A stretch of 64,000 nucleotides of DNA. Source: Candidatus Poribacteria bacterium. GTDB lineage: Bacteria > Poribacteria > WGA-4E > PCPOR2b. Location: positions 1-64,000 of the forward strand of contig PYIZ01000041.1 of the NCBI GenBank assembly GCA_003635265.1. The letters are read 5' to 3'. Position 1 is the first letter of the stretch, and each line of letters opens with the position of its first letter. The notes beneath the pieces are model-generated. The model worked only from the letters and a program-made list of their open reading frames with translations, was not told the origin of the DNA and made no database searches. Below, in pieces: positions 17,649-26,042 of this stretch. The position numbers and the translations under genes are program-made.

Positions 17649-18866
17649 GTGAAAGTTAGAACCGTGCAATCCAAGCGATACAATATCTTGTACCTTGATA
17701 GTGGATCCGGCATTGGTGGCGGTCAGCGCAGCTTGCTGTTGTTGCTAAAACATCTGGACGCGACGCGATTTCGCTCGTTCGTCGGTTGCTTGGGTGATAG
17801 TATGCTCGCGGCGGCGGCACGGAAGGAGGGGCATCCAGTCATCCCACTTGATCTCCCGAAACAGCACGATAAGGGGGATAAGACTCGCCGTTTTACATTC
17901 GACGATATCACACGTGATTTACGACAGGTCAAGGTAATCCTTCAACTCTTGGGGGTACTACAAGAAAAGCAGATTGATCTCATCCATGCGAACTCGTTGG
18001 CTGCAGGTTTGATCGGTGGGGTTGCTGCTAAACTCTACGGTGTTCCAATCGTGATGCACAAGCGGTATGCCACCGCGTATGGCGTGTTGGATAGACTCTG
18101 TGAGGCGCTGCTGGATCGCGTGATTCTAGTTTCGGAAGCAACACGATGGACGTTTGCCCCTCATTCGAAACAGGCGTTGATTTATAACGGTGTCGAGCTT
18201 TCCAAGCTTGAACCATCCTCGCAAGTTGAGCGTCAGCGAAATCCTGCCTGTCCCGATGAAATCGGGGATCCAATCGGGGTGGAAACCCTCCGAGCGGATC
18301 TCAACCTTGACCCTAATGCAGTGCTGGTTGGCATTGTAACGCGTATCACGCCGGAGAAGGGGATTCATACTTTAATTGAAGCAACCGCCAAACTCAAGGC
18401 GTCGCCTGCTGTCCAATTGCTTGTTGTGGGAGGACCTTACTTTCCCAAAGATGCGGAATATATCAATTCTCTGAAGGTACAGGCGAAGAAATTGGGGATC
18501 GCAGATCGCGTTATCTTCACCGGCTTTCTGGAAGACACAGAAGCGATTTTATCTTTTCTCGACGTTGTGCTGCTCGCCTCGACCATCCCGGAAGCCTGTC
18601 CGCGTACCATCATCGAAGCGATGGCAGCCGGCGTGCCAGTGATTGCCACACCCCTTGGTGGGAGTAAAGAACTGGTAACGCCGGAGACGGGGATTCTCGT
18701 CCCTGCTGAGGATCCAGACGCCTTTGCTGAGGCAATTACGCAACTTGCCGAGGATGCCGAGCGGCGAAAGCAGATGGGAAAGGCTTGTCGTTTGAGAGCG
18801 GAACAACTGTTTTGCGCGACGCAGAACGCCCGCTTGACTGAAGATCTCTATTTGGATTTATTATAA
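17649..18866 (+). CDS. Family 4 glycosyltransferase
   Basis: About 405 residues, GT-B fold. The N-terminal domain has L-D-S-G-S-G-I-G-G-G-Q-R-S-L-L (acceptor-side glycine loop). The C-terminal domain shows R-I-T-P-E-K-G-I-H-T-L-I-E-A, L-L-V-V-G-G-P, V-I-F-T-G-F-L-E-D-T, and the donor-binding E-A-C-P-R-T-I-I-E-A-M-A-A-G-V-P-V-I-A with T-P-L-G-G. The frame is open from inside tsaE. No ATG fits, so GTG 17649 or GTG 17664 is the likely start; the ribosome site is unclear. Probably involved in envelope or capsule glycan assembly; donor and acceptor are unknown. Confidence 0.82.
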   Translation: MKVRTVQSKRYNILYLDSGSGIGGGQRSLLLLLKHLDATRFRSFVGCLGDSMLAAAARKEGHPVIPLDLPKQHDKGDKTRRFTFDDITRDLRQVKVILQLLGVLQEKQIDLIHANSLAAGLIGGVAAKLYGVPIVMHKRYATAYGVLDRLCEALLDRVILVSEATRWTFAPHSKQALIYNGVELSKLEPSSQVERQRNPACPDEIGDPIGVETLRADLNLDPNAVLVGIVTRITPEKGIHTLIEATAKLKASPAVQLLVVGGPYFPKDAEYINSLKVQAKKLGIADRVIFTGFLEDTEAILSFLDVVLLASTIPEACPRTIIEAMAAGVPVIATPLGGSKELVTPETGILVPAEDPDAFAEAITQLAEDAERRKQMGKACRLRAEQLFCATQNARLTEDLYLDLL

Positions 18867-18923
18867 TTGGGAAACGCTTGGCTCTTCTTCCGATTTGGTT
18901 GGAGATGATGGTTCGATAGCGAA

Positions 18924-20345
18924 TCAGATACCAATCACCGTCAGATGGATTTCATCGCTCTGTGGATCTTCGTTCTGCGCTAGCCCAAAAATCACTTGGT
19001 CGGCGTCCGATGCTTCGTTTATCACACCCATCGCACTTCTTAACTCATCCGACTTCACATCAGATCCCACCACAAAACGCACTAGAATATTCTTTGACCC
19101 TTTGATGGAACGCTTTTCCAACAGTGGGGAGGTGAGTGCTTGCTGGACGGCAATAGAAGCCCGATTCTCTCCGGATGTACGAGCAACACTCATGAACATA
19201 TCCCCTGAGTCAGAAAACGCAGTTTTAATATCGGCAAATTCAAGACTGATTTCCCCGACGTCCGCTTTGAGGGCAAGGATGCCATCAAGCACGTATCGAC
19301 CCACATCGTCTAAAAAGCCGAAGGTCGGTTGCCGATGTAGAGTTTGATTCCGGTTTTCAATCAACCGTTGATTCGGAATAATTGCCAGCGCGTCGGTATA
19401 ATGCCGCATACGCTTGATACCCGTTTCGGCGTGAACTGCTCGTTGTTGTCCTTCAAACTCAAATGGTCGTGTGACTGCACCGATTGTCAGGGCACCCGCC
19501 TGTTTGGCAAGGTTAGCGATGACAGGTGCCGCACCTGTACCCGTCCCACCGCCCATTGCCGTAAGGACAAAGACCAGATCTGCGCCTTCAACGATACGCT
19601 TAAGCGTTTCCTGATCTTCTTGTGCCGCGTTCTGACCTTTTTCAATATCGCCCTCTGTGCTGATCTGACGTGTTGTGTTGACACCAATCTGTACCCTGTT
19701 GACTCCTTCGCACTTACTGAGTTCTTGAACGTCTGTGTCAACCGCATAAAACTCCACGCTGGGCTGTTCGACACCGATATGGCAAACAGCGGCACAGCCG
19801 CCGCTACCGACGCCGATAACTTTAACAACGGGAACCTTCTTAATTTCTGCCGGAGGTTGAGCGGTGCTGGTGTTAATTGAACGCGCTGGTGGAGCGGCTT
19901 CATTGACCGCTTGAGGTGGACTCGGTTGTTGGTCCCTCGCCGTTGTCAGGATGAGTTTCTGAATCTCATCGGGATGACTCAGATAGACATGACCGATCAA
20001 TGCCTCAAGTTCATTGGTCCGGTAAATCTGGACATCCTGCTCCTCACCTAAGCCAACATTTATCATGCAGTATGGACATGCACCACGATGTTCGATGTAA
20101 AGCTGACCGAGCGTTTCGTGGATTCGCGCCACGAGATGTGGATGATAACCTTGCGTCGCTTCTAAACGCTGCATTGTTTTCAATTGCTCCTTTCGCTTAA
20201 GCTTTTGTAGCTCCTCTTTGATGATAGTTGCCATCGGCTTTCCTTCGCTTAAGGAGAAATCCTTTAACCAATTGTACAACTCCGCATCCATCCTTAAATC
20301 AAACTTGGGATATTTGTTTGTTCTTGTCATCGACTCAATCCTCAT
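18924..20345 (-). CDS. FtsZ/tubulin-family GTPase fused to an N-terminal ribbon-helix-helix domain
   Basis: 473 residues. Residues 12-52 form a ribbon-helix-helix DNA-binding unit: strand K-F-D-L-R-M-D, helix [10 protein letters not shown], turn S-E-G-K-P, helix [12 protein letters not shown]. Residues 90-124 hold C-x2-C-x25-H-x4-H, a possible zinc site, then a Pro/Ala-rich linker to about 168. Residues 173-473 are an FtsZ core with K-V-I-G-V-G-S-G-G, the tubulin signature [13 protein letters not shown] (265-277) and a T7-like loop L-E-F-A-D (368-372). Departures: T7 Asn and first Asp replaced by Ser and Glu, the T3 loop G-L-G-A-G-G-N-P absent, NTD changed to DTD. The chain ends right after the core, with no linker or FtsA/ZipA-binding tail. 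An alternative ATG at 20330 has GAGG upstream. Confidence 0.85.
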   Translation of the reverse strand: MRIESMTRTNKYPKFDLRMDAELYNWLKDFSLSEGKPMATIIKEELQKLKRKEQLKTMQRLEATQGYHPHLVARIHETLGQLYIEHRGACPYCMINVGLGEEQDVQIYRTNELEALIGHVYLSHPDEIQKLILTTARDQQPSPPQAVNEAAPPARSINTSTAQPPAEIKKVPVVKVIGVGSGGCAAVCHIGVEQPSVEFYAVDTDVQELSKCEGVNRVQIGVNTTRQISTEGDIEKGQNAAQEDQETLKRIVEGADLVFVLTAMGGGTGTGAAPVIANLAKQAGALTIGAVTRPFEFEGQQRAVHAETGIKRMRHYTDALAIIPNQRLIENRNQTLHRQPTFGFLDDVGRYVLDGILALKADVGEISLEFADIKTAFSDSGDMFMSVARTSGENRASIAVQQALTSPLLEKRSIKGSKNILVRFVVGSDVKSDELRSAMGVINEASDADQVIFGLAQNEDPQSDEIHLTVIGI

Positions 20346-20358
20346 GTCTTTCTCATAT

Positions 20359-20408
20359 TGTCAGGACATAATTGATAATATAATAATATAATGTCCGGAC
20401 AAATGCAA
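20359..20408 (-). promoter_or_regulatory. Promoter with paired palindromic operators for the RHH-FtsZ gene
   Basis: Read on the minus strand: TTGCAT (20408-20403), 17-bp spacer, TATTAT (20385-20380). The perfect palindrome TGTCCGGACA (20392-20401) sits inside the spacer. A second copy, TGTCAGGACA on the plus strand, lies at 20359-20368 near the expected transcription start. Centres are 33 bp apart, about three helical turns, across a strongly AT-rich stretch. Repression by the gene's own ribbon-helix-helix domain is inferred. Confidence 0.55.
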
Positions 20409-20561
20409 CAGAATTTTGATTCTTAAGACAGATTGACGATTGCTCGGAAAAAATAACAACGCAACAATAGGGCTAATGCGAAGAAGCGATTGGTGATTTC
20501 CATGACGTACATTTCCAATTCCGTGTCCACAGATCCTAGTCCCAGATTTTTCATTTATTGC

Positions 20562-20590
20562 TTGTGAATTTTTATTCATTCTGCTATAAT
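20562..20590 (+). promoter_or_regulatory. Sigma-70-type promoter for the ABC transporter operon
   Basis: TTGTGA (20562-20567), 17-bp spacer, TATAAT (20585-20590), about 70 bp upstream of the solute-binding protein start. The 20346-20658 gap otherwise holds only the divergent FtsZ promoter. Confidence 0.65.
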
Positions 20591-20658
20591 CGGTCGCCAA
20601 ATCTTTCAAAGCATCAGTCGAATCAGGCTTTAAAAAACAGTTGAGAAAGGAAAAGACT

Positions 20659-21969
20659 ATGAAAAAACTTACGTGCTATTTTGTGATGTTGACACTTGCC
20701 CTACTAATCATTGCAATACCCTCAACGGACGCTCAAGAAAAATTAACGATTGCTTGGGCGCAATGGGATCCTGCGAATTATCTTGATGAGTTGTCGAAGG
20801 ACTTTACAGCAGAAACGGGAATTGAGGTTGATCTGGTTCAGATCTCTTGGTCCCATTTCCAAGACCAAGTTTTCACCGCATTTGTCGGCAAAAGTGACCG
20901 ATATGATATTGTTATCGGCGATAGCCAGTGGCTCGGCAGAAACTCTGTTGGCGGGCACTACATTGATTTGACGGACTGGATTAATGAAAACATTGATGTC
21001 GATTCGATTTACGCAACCGCTATGGAGGCGTTCGCTGAGTATCCGAAAGGAAGTGGGAAGTATTGGGCGCTCCCCGCAGAGGTAGATGCCAACGGTTTTC
21101 TCTATCGCACAGATCTCTTTGAGGCTGAAAACGAAAAAGCGGCTTTCAAAGAAAAATATGGCTATGAACTTGCACCGCCCAAGACCTATGCAGAACTCCG
21201 TGATATTGCCGAGTTTTTCACGCGCCCTCCAGATCTCTACGGCGTTGCGCCTTGGTACAGCAAGGAGTATGATGGGATTACCATGGGCTTTCAACAGGTG
21301 ATGTGGTCGTATGGTGGATCTTATGGTGACCCCGAAACCTATAAGGTTGATGGCCATATCAACAGCGATGATGTTGTCAAGGCTTTGGAGTATTACAAGT
21401 CGCTCAAGGCGTTTTCGCCGCCCGATTCGCCGAACTATTACTGGGCAGAAACGTTAGATGCGTATAAGGCAGGAAAAGTTGCAATGGCGATGGACTATTT
21501 CGCCTTCTTCCCGGGGGTCGTCAGTTCGGATCAGAACCCCAATTACTACGATAAAACCGGCTTCTTCGTCTCACCTGCGGGTCCGAAGGGGCACGCCATC
21601 AGCATTGGTGGTCAAGGTATGTCAATCTCTGCCTACTCCAAAAACCAAGAGATTGCCAAGCAATATCTGAAATGGTTTATGCAGAAACCGGTACAGGAAA
21701 AATGGGCGCAGTTGGGTGGGTTCACACCGCATGAAGAGGTCCTCCAATCCGAAGTTTTCCTCAATGCAACGCCGTTCAACAGAGCCTTTGCCGCCAGTTT
21801 TCCATACCTGCGCGACTTCTGGGCGGTTCCCGAATACGCAGAACTCTTGGCAGCGTGCCAGACGGGTTGGAACCAAGTGATTATCGGATCCAAATCTGCC
21901 AAAGAGGCGTTGGATGAGATTGCACGGAAGCATGAAGCCATTTTCGAAGATGCGGGTTACTACGACTGA
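20659..21969 (+). CDS. Extracellular sugar-binding protein of an ABC transporter
   Basis: 436 residues, family 1 solute-binding protein. Signal peptide 1-25, cleavage near T-D-A-Q. The mature start L-T-I-A-W-A-Q-W-D-P and F-T-A-E-T-G-I-E-V-D-L-V, then Y-D-I-V-I-G-D-S-Q-W, and W-A-L-P-A-E-V-D-A-N-G-F-L-Y-R-T-D-L-F are typical of the oligosaccharide/glycerol-phosphate group. ATG 20659 is preferred to the upstream TTG because AGAAAGGA is positioned for it. There is no lipobox, so it is soluble in the periplasm. Two permease genes follow on the same strand; the matching ATPase gene is 4.5 kb away at 26543. Confidence 0.9.
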   Translation: MKKLTCYFVMLTLALLIIAIPSTDAQEKLTIAWAQWDPANYLDELSKDFTAETGIEVDLVQISWSHFQDQVFTAFVGKSDRYDIVIGDSQWLGRNSVGGHYIDLTDWINENIDVDSIYATAMEAFAEYPKGSGKYWALPAEVDANGFLYRTDLFEAENEKAAFKEKYGYELAPPKTYAELRDIAEFFTRPPDLYGVAPWYSKEYDGITMGFQQVMWSYGGSYGDPETYKVDGHINSDDVVKALEYYKSLKAFSPPDSPNYYWAETLDAYKAGKVAMAMDYFAFFPGVVSSDQNPNYYDKTGFFVSPAGPKGHAISIGGQGMSISAYSKNQEIAKQYLKWFMQKPVQEKWAQLGGFTPHEEVLQSEVFLNATPFNRAFAASFPYLRDFWAVPEYAELLAACQTGWNQVIIGSKSAKEALDEIARKHEAIFEDAGYYD

Positions 21970-21997
21970 TTGGTTCATTAGTTCGCTGGTTCATTGA
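21970..21997. repeat. Dispersed ttggttcatt-type repeat
   Basis: Iterated ttggttcattag / ctggttcattg words. Similar runs occur at 28861-28884 (reverse orientation), 39823-39853 and, shorter, at about 29828-29844. All are intergenic. The rest of 21998-22130 holds further repeat words (cctgtaggtcga, gaggcatccctgcctcg). Confidence 0.45.
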
Positions 21998-22130
21998 GGC
22001 GCCTGTAGGTCGATTGCGGCAACTCGACATCCAAGGATCAAAGATGAAAATGTGGGAGAGGCATCCCTGCCTCGATTCGTTGGTTTTCCCTCCTTTGTAG
22101 GGGGGACGCATCATTTTTACAGAGGAGGAA

Positions 22131-23036
22131 ATGCGATCCGCACGTTTTTCTCGCGGGTTCAGTGACTACCAGATCAAGATGGCGTTTATCATGCCGACCA
22201 TGATCTTGCTCATCTTGATGAATATTTTCCCGCTGCTATGGTCATTGTACTTGAGTTTTCATCGTTATAAGGCTTCCATGCCGAACCGTCCGGCAAAGTT
22301 TATCGGTGTCCAGAACTACGCACGGCTACTGACCGATCCGGAGATCTGGGGCTATTTTCAAACGACCGCTTACTTTGTCGTACTCGCTGTTATCACCCAA
22401 TTCATCATCGGTTTCGGGTTGGCGTTACTCCTCAATCGTGAGTTTCGGTATAAGGGAGTCGTGACAACGCTGATCCTATTACCGATGATGCTCTCCCCGG
22501 TTGTCGTCGGTCTCTTCTGGCGGTTCATTTTTGCGTCCGACGCCTCAGGCTTGGTCAACTATCTACTGAGTTCCCTGCTCAGTGAATCGATTGGTTGGAC
22601 GACAGACCCCAAGATCGCCATGCTCGCCGTTGTGATTGTCGATACGTGGATGTGGTCGCCGTTCATGATGCTGATTTCCTTGGCTGGCTTGTCCGCTATC
22701 CCCAAGTATCTCTACGAAGCCGCAGATGTAGACCGCGCCTCCCGGTGGTTCAAGTTTCGTTGGATTACCCTGCCGTTGGTTTCTCCCCTGTTATTAATCG
22801 CCCTGCTGTTCCGCACGATGGATGCCTTCAAGATGTTTGATATTGTTTACGTGCTGACCCGCGAAGGGGGACCGGGGACGGTGACAGAAACTGTTTCAAT
22901 GAACCTGTACAGACTGGCGTTTCGGAATTATAACACCGGCAAGGCGTGTGCGATGGCTTACCTGCTCCTAATTATCATTGTCGCGTTGAGTAACATTTAC
23001 GTGAAACAACTGAATAAGGTACGCGGGGAGGCGTAA
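22131..23036 (+). CDS. Sugar ABC transporter permease, MalF/UgpA type
   Basis: 301 residues with six hydrophobic segments, the first at about residues 15-38. The cytoplasmic EAA loop reads Y-E-A-A-D-V-D-R-A-S-R-W-F-K-F-R-W-I-T-L-P, and F-D-I-V-Y-V-L-T-R-E-G-G-P-G follows, both diagnostic. A strong site GAGGAGG precedes ATG 22131. The stop is one base from the next start, and the ribosome site of the second permease lies in the end of this gene, so both permeases are coupled. Confidence 0.92.
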   Translation: MRSARFSRGFSDYQIKMAFIMPTMILLILMNIFPLLWSLYLSFHRYKASMPNRPAKFIGVQNYARLLTDPEIWGYFQTTAYFVVLAVITQFIIGFGLALLLNREFRYKGVVTTLILLPMMLSPVVVGLFWRFIFASDASGLVNYLLSSLLSESIGWTTDPKIAMLAVVIVDTWMWSPFMMLISLAGLSAIPKYLYEAADVDRASRWFKFRWITLPLVSPLLLIALLFRTMDAFKMFDIVYVLTREGGPGTVTETVSMNLYRLAFRNYNTGKACAMAYLLLIIIVALSNIYVKQLNKVRGEA

Positions 23037-23037
23037 G

Positions 23038-24192
23038 ATGGCACAGATAGAACGAAATAGATTTGGACATTACGTCGCACTAGCTATAATTGTGGTGGCG
23101 GTACTAGTCTACCTTACCCCAATCTACTGGATTGTCGCGACCTCCCTGAAATCGCCGAGTGATATTATTGCGCAGGTTCCCCTATTCCTATTTCGAGTTA
23201 CCTTTGAGCATTATCAGAAACTGATGCCCGATGAAGTCCCCGGACTTACATACCTCTTCATTGCACAGGTGTTGATTGGGATGCTCGCCTGCTTTTTACC
23301 TCTCCGAAACATGGTCTTGGCGCGTCGTTTTGCACTTCTGTGGAACGGTCTGCTGATTTTAACCTGTCTCTACGCGCTTGCGACTACTATCAACTACAAT
23401 TTCTTGATGTTGGCGATTTACACAGTTGTTGTTTTCCTGCTGATTTCCCCTCAAAAGGCAACCGAAGTGAGACGGATTCGCCTGTCCCTTGTGGGTGTCG
23501 GTGTATTGGCAATTGTTGCTATCTGCACACTATTTGCACACGGAGGTTCAAAGTATTTCCATCAGCTGCTGAACAGCATCATCATCGGGTTTGGCAGCAC
23601 CCTCCTCGCCGTTGGATTCGGCACACTGTCTGCCTACGCGTTTTCGCGATTCAAGGTCGCAGGCAAGGAAGACCTGCTCTTCTTCATCCTCAGTACACGT
23701 ATGCTTCCGCCCGTTGTTGTTGTTATCCCAATTTACTTGATGTACAGCGCCCTCGGACTGCGCGATACCCACTTTGGACTTATCCTACTTTACACCACCT
23801 TCAACGTTTCCTTCGCTGTCTGGCTGATGAAAGGCTTCATCGACGAAATCCCAAAAGAATACGAAGACGCCGCCCTTGTTGATGGGTATACCCGCTTCCA
23901 AACCTTTGTCAAAGTTGTGTTGCCCCAATCTGTGACGGGGATTGCTGCAACGGCCGTTTTCTGTCTAATCACGGCGTGGAACGAGTTTGCCTTTGCGCTG
24001 GTATTGACCGAAGTCGGTGGCAGAGCAGTAACCGCACCACCTTCAATCACCAGCGCGATCGGATCTAGCGGCATTGATTGGGGGAAGATCGCGGCTGCGA
24101 CCTTTGTTTTCCTCTTACCTGTTGCGATTTTCACCTTCCTGATGCGAGGTCATCTGTTGCGCGGTGTCACATTTGGTGCGGTTAAAAAGTAG
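23038..24192 (+). CDS. Carbohydrate ABC transporter permease, MalG type, with extra membrane insertion
   Basis: 384 residues, about 100 more than the usual MalG-type subunit. Residues 1-62 (T-S-L-K-S-P after the first helix) and 172-384 (L-L-N-S-I-I-I-G-F-G-S-T-L-L, EAA loop Y-E-D-A-A-L-V-D-G-Y, T-A-W-N-E-F-A-F-A-L) match the family. Residues about 66-170 are inserted and contain four additional hydrophobic segments (about 69-89, 97-117, 120-137, 149-167). The reading frame is continuous, so this is not a frameshift product. It forms the channel with the preceding permease. Confidence 0.85.
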   Translation: MAQIERNRFGHYVALAIIVVAVLVYLTPIYWIVATSLKSPSDIIAQVPLFLFRVTFEHYQKLMPDEVPGLTYLFIAQVLIGMLACFLPLRNMVLARRFALLWNGLLILTCLYALATTINYNFLMLAIYTVVVFLLISPQKATEVRRIRLSLVGVGVLAIVAICTLFAHGGSKYFHQLLNSIIIGFGSTLLAVGFGTLSAYAFSRFKVAGKEDLLFFILSTRMLPPVVVVIPIYLMYSALGLRDTHFGLILLYTTFNVSFAVWLMKGFIDEIPKEYEDAALVDGYTRFQTFVKVVLPQSVTGIAATAVFCLITAWNEFAFALVLTEVGGRAVTAPPSITSAIGSSGIDWGKIAAATFVFLLPVAIFTFLMRGHLLRGVTFGAVKK

Positions 24193-24381
24193 AAATACGT
24201 TCGCACTTCGGAGGTAGTTCTCGGATTCAATGTGGTTGCCTTGCTGTAGGTCGATTTTCCAAAATCGACGTGGGGGGACGAGTCAAGATATGAATCTCGA
24301 CCTACTTTTGGTGAATCGCCCCATGCTTACAGCATTTCCCGCATTGCTACAGCGAACTATCGACCTAATTGAAAAAGATAG

Positions 24382-24410
24382 TTGAAGATTAACACGCAAT
24401 ATGGTATATT
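24382..24410 (+). promoter_or_regulatory. Promoter for the P460-type cytochrome gene
   Basis: TTGAAG (24382-24387), 17-bp spacer, TATATT (24405-24410). The same spacer start (attaa) and -10 recur at 25838-25866 before the Asp/Met-repeat lipoprotein gene. Confidence 0.5.
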
Positions 24411-24424
24411 TTCAATCAACTTAT

Positions 24425-24654
24425 CCTAGATTGCTAGTTGTGCCACACGACACACATTAACCCCCTACAGCGGTAGGTTAGGCAATCCCGATAAATCGGG
24501 ATTTCGCTGATGCTTAACTTGCCTGACCTACAAACCCCTAGTTGCTTCGAATCCAGAGTTTATCGGGACGGAGCGACATGTGTGTCGTGAATTGGGTTGT
24601 TTCTAATAGGTGCCGAGTGGAGAAACTCGACCTACGGGCTATCTAGCAATTAGG
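24425..24654. repeat. Nested inverted-repeat element in a leader region
   Basis: Gene-free 24193-24676 contains an element with nested inverted repeats. The outer pair is cctagattgctag (24425-24437) with ctagcaattagg (24643-24654). The middle pair is acgacacacat (24447-24457) with atgtgtgtcgt (24578-24588), perfect. The inner pair is gtaggttaggcaa (24473-24485) with ttgcctgacctac (24519-24531), and a central hairpin atcccgat/atcgggat is at 24485-24502. A separate perfect hairpin, gtcgatttt/aaaatcgac, lies at 24250-24269. Confidence 0.5.
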
Positions 24655-24676
24655 GTTAAGATAAGGAGGCTTAACA

Positions 24677-25735
24677 ATGCTAAAACATCAGATAGCTCTG
24701 ATCGCCCTTTTAATCGGTTGTGTCGCTTTCATTTCCTGCGATCAGCTAGTAGAAATATTAACACCGGCACCACCAGAAGCGGATATGCCGGACGACATGA
24801 TGCCGGACGATAGCATGATGGTTGGCTTGCCAATGTACATCTCAATGTACACCTCGTGGCTGCCGAAGGTTACCTATCCCGAAGCTACGGAGACCGGTTT
24901 AGCACACGGTGAAGGTGCTCGTACGATTTACATCAACAACGTTGGGGCGAAGGCGTTGGAAGATGCAGACGTGACCGCTTATCCCGCCGGGACTATAATT
25001 GTCAAGGAAATCATGGACGACGCAAACACGTTCATTCAAAAAGTCGCAACAATGAAGAAAACGGACGATTCGCGCCATAACGGGTGGACGTACAAGAAAT
25101 ATGCCCGTCCTGATGAAAACACTGACTACACCCAGGTCAGAGGGGATGGACTTCCAGATGCAGCCGAAGGGTGTCATGCCTGCCACACTGCAGCCCCCGT
25201 GGACAGTGTCTTCGTCGATTTCTCGATGGATGACACGACGACCGATGATGACACGATGTCTGATGGTGACATGATGCCGGCAGGTGACACGTTGCCTGTG
25301 ACGGTGGACCTAGCAGGGTACACTTCGTGGCTGAATAATCCCCTTCCCGGCCCTATAGGTGCCGGTGGAGCACACGGTCAGAACGCGCGTACGATTTACA
25401 TCAACGATGTTGGCGCTATGGCATTGCAAGATGCGAGTGTGACCGCTTATCCCACCGGGACAATAGTTGTCAAGGATATCATGGATACCACTAACACCTC
25501 TGTTCAAAGCCGCGCTATAATGGTGAAAACGGACAATTCGACCTATACCGACCATAACGGGTGGATATATAAGTATGTCGATATCAACGCCGAGTCAGTT
25601 GAAGTCGGAAGCGATGGACTTGACGGTCAACAAGGGTGTCATGGTTGCCACGCCGCAGCTGGTACAGATGGTATACCCGGTATGGACGGTGTCTTCGCGT
25701 TCCAGAGGGCTGACATGGATGGTGAGGGGCAGTAA
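24677..25735 (+). CDS. Lipoprotein with two tandem cytochrome P460-like c-type haem domains
   Basis: 352 residues. Lipoprotein-type N terminus (hydrophobic 6-19, F-I-S-C with Cys21). An acidic Met/Asp-rich linker (P-D-D-M-M-P-D-D-S-M-M) precedes two homologous domains, about 50-182 and 207-350. Each has A-R-T-I-Y-I-N-[ND]-V-G, A-Y-P-[AT]-G-T-I-[IV]-V-K, H-N-G-W, and a haem motif near its end: C-H-A-C-H (166-170) and C-H-G-C-H. This is the arrangement of cytochrome P460 / c'-beta-like proteins, doubled. A likely periplasmic redox or small-molecule (NO, amine) haem protein. AAGGAGG precedes the ATG. It lies between the permeases and the ATPase of a sugar transporter. Confidence 0.8.
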   Translation: MLKHQIALIALLIGCVAFISCDQLVEILTPAPPEADMPDDMMPDDSMMVGLPMYISMYTSWLPKVTYPEATETGLAHGEGARTIYINNVGAKALEDADVTAYPAGTIIVKEIMDDANTFIQKVATMKKTDDSRHNGWTYKKYARPDENTDYTQVRGDGLPDAAEGCHACHTAAPVDSVFVDFSMDDTTTDDDTMSDGDMMPAGDTLPVTVDLAGYTSWLNNPLPGPIGAGGAHGQNARTIYINDVGAMALQDASVTAYPTGTIVVKDIMDTTNTSVQSRAIMVKTDNSTYTDHNGWIYKYVDINAESVEVGSDGLDGQQGCHGCHAAAGTDGIPGMDGVFAFQRADMDGEGQ

Positions 25736-25837
25736 GATGAGTCTTGAACTTGAAGGACTGAAAAGCCTTTGGAACCACGATTTCAACGTTCCTCAAATTT
25801 GCAGCAGGAAAATATCAATCTGCTTGCAAAAAAATCG

Positions 25838-25866
25838 TTGAAAATTAATTTGAAGTATGATATATT
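25838..25866 (+). promoter_or_regulatory. Promoter for the Asp/Met-repeat lipoprotein gene
   Basis: TTGAAA (25838-25843), 17-bp spacer, TATATT (25861-25866). It is similar in sequence to the promoter at 24382-24410. The rest of the 25736-26042 gap shows no other clear signal. Confidence 0.5.
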
Positions 25867-26042
25867 CATAGAGAAGTTATGTAGAATATGAATTTGACGG
25901 GTGCCTATGTTGCTGGAAAGCACACAGTTCATTGTGTCTATACAGTAATAGATTGGCATCTTGTCATTACCTATTTATTGGCGTAGCTTACAGATTTCCC
26001 ACGTTTGCTACGAAACACATTTTAAAATAAGGAGTTTTAACA

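Noticed and set aside
20361..20609. 82-codon minus-strand frame upstream of the FtsZ-like gene
   Set aside because: It covers the divergent promoters and the operator pair and has no ribosome site or recognisable domain.
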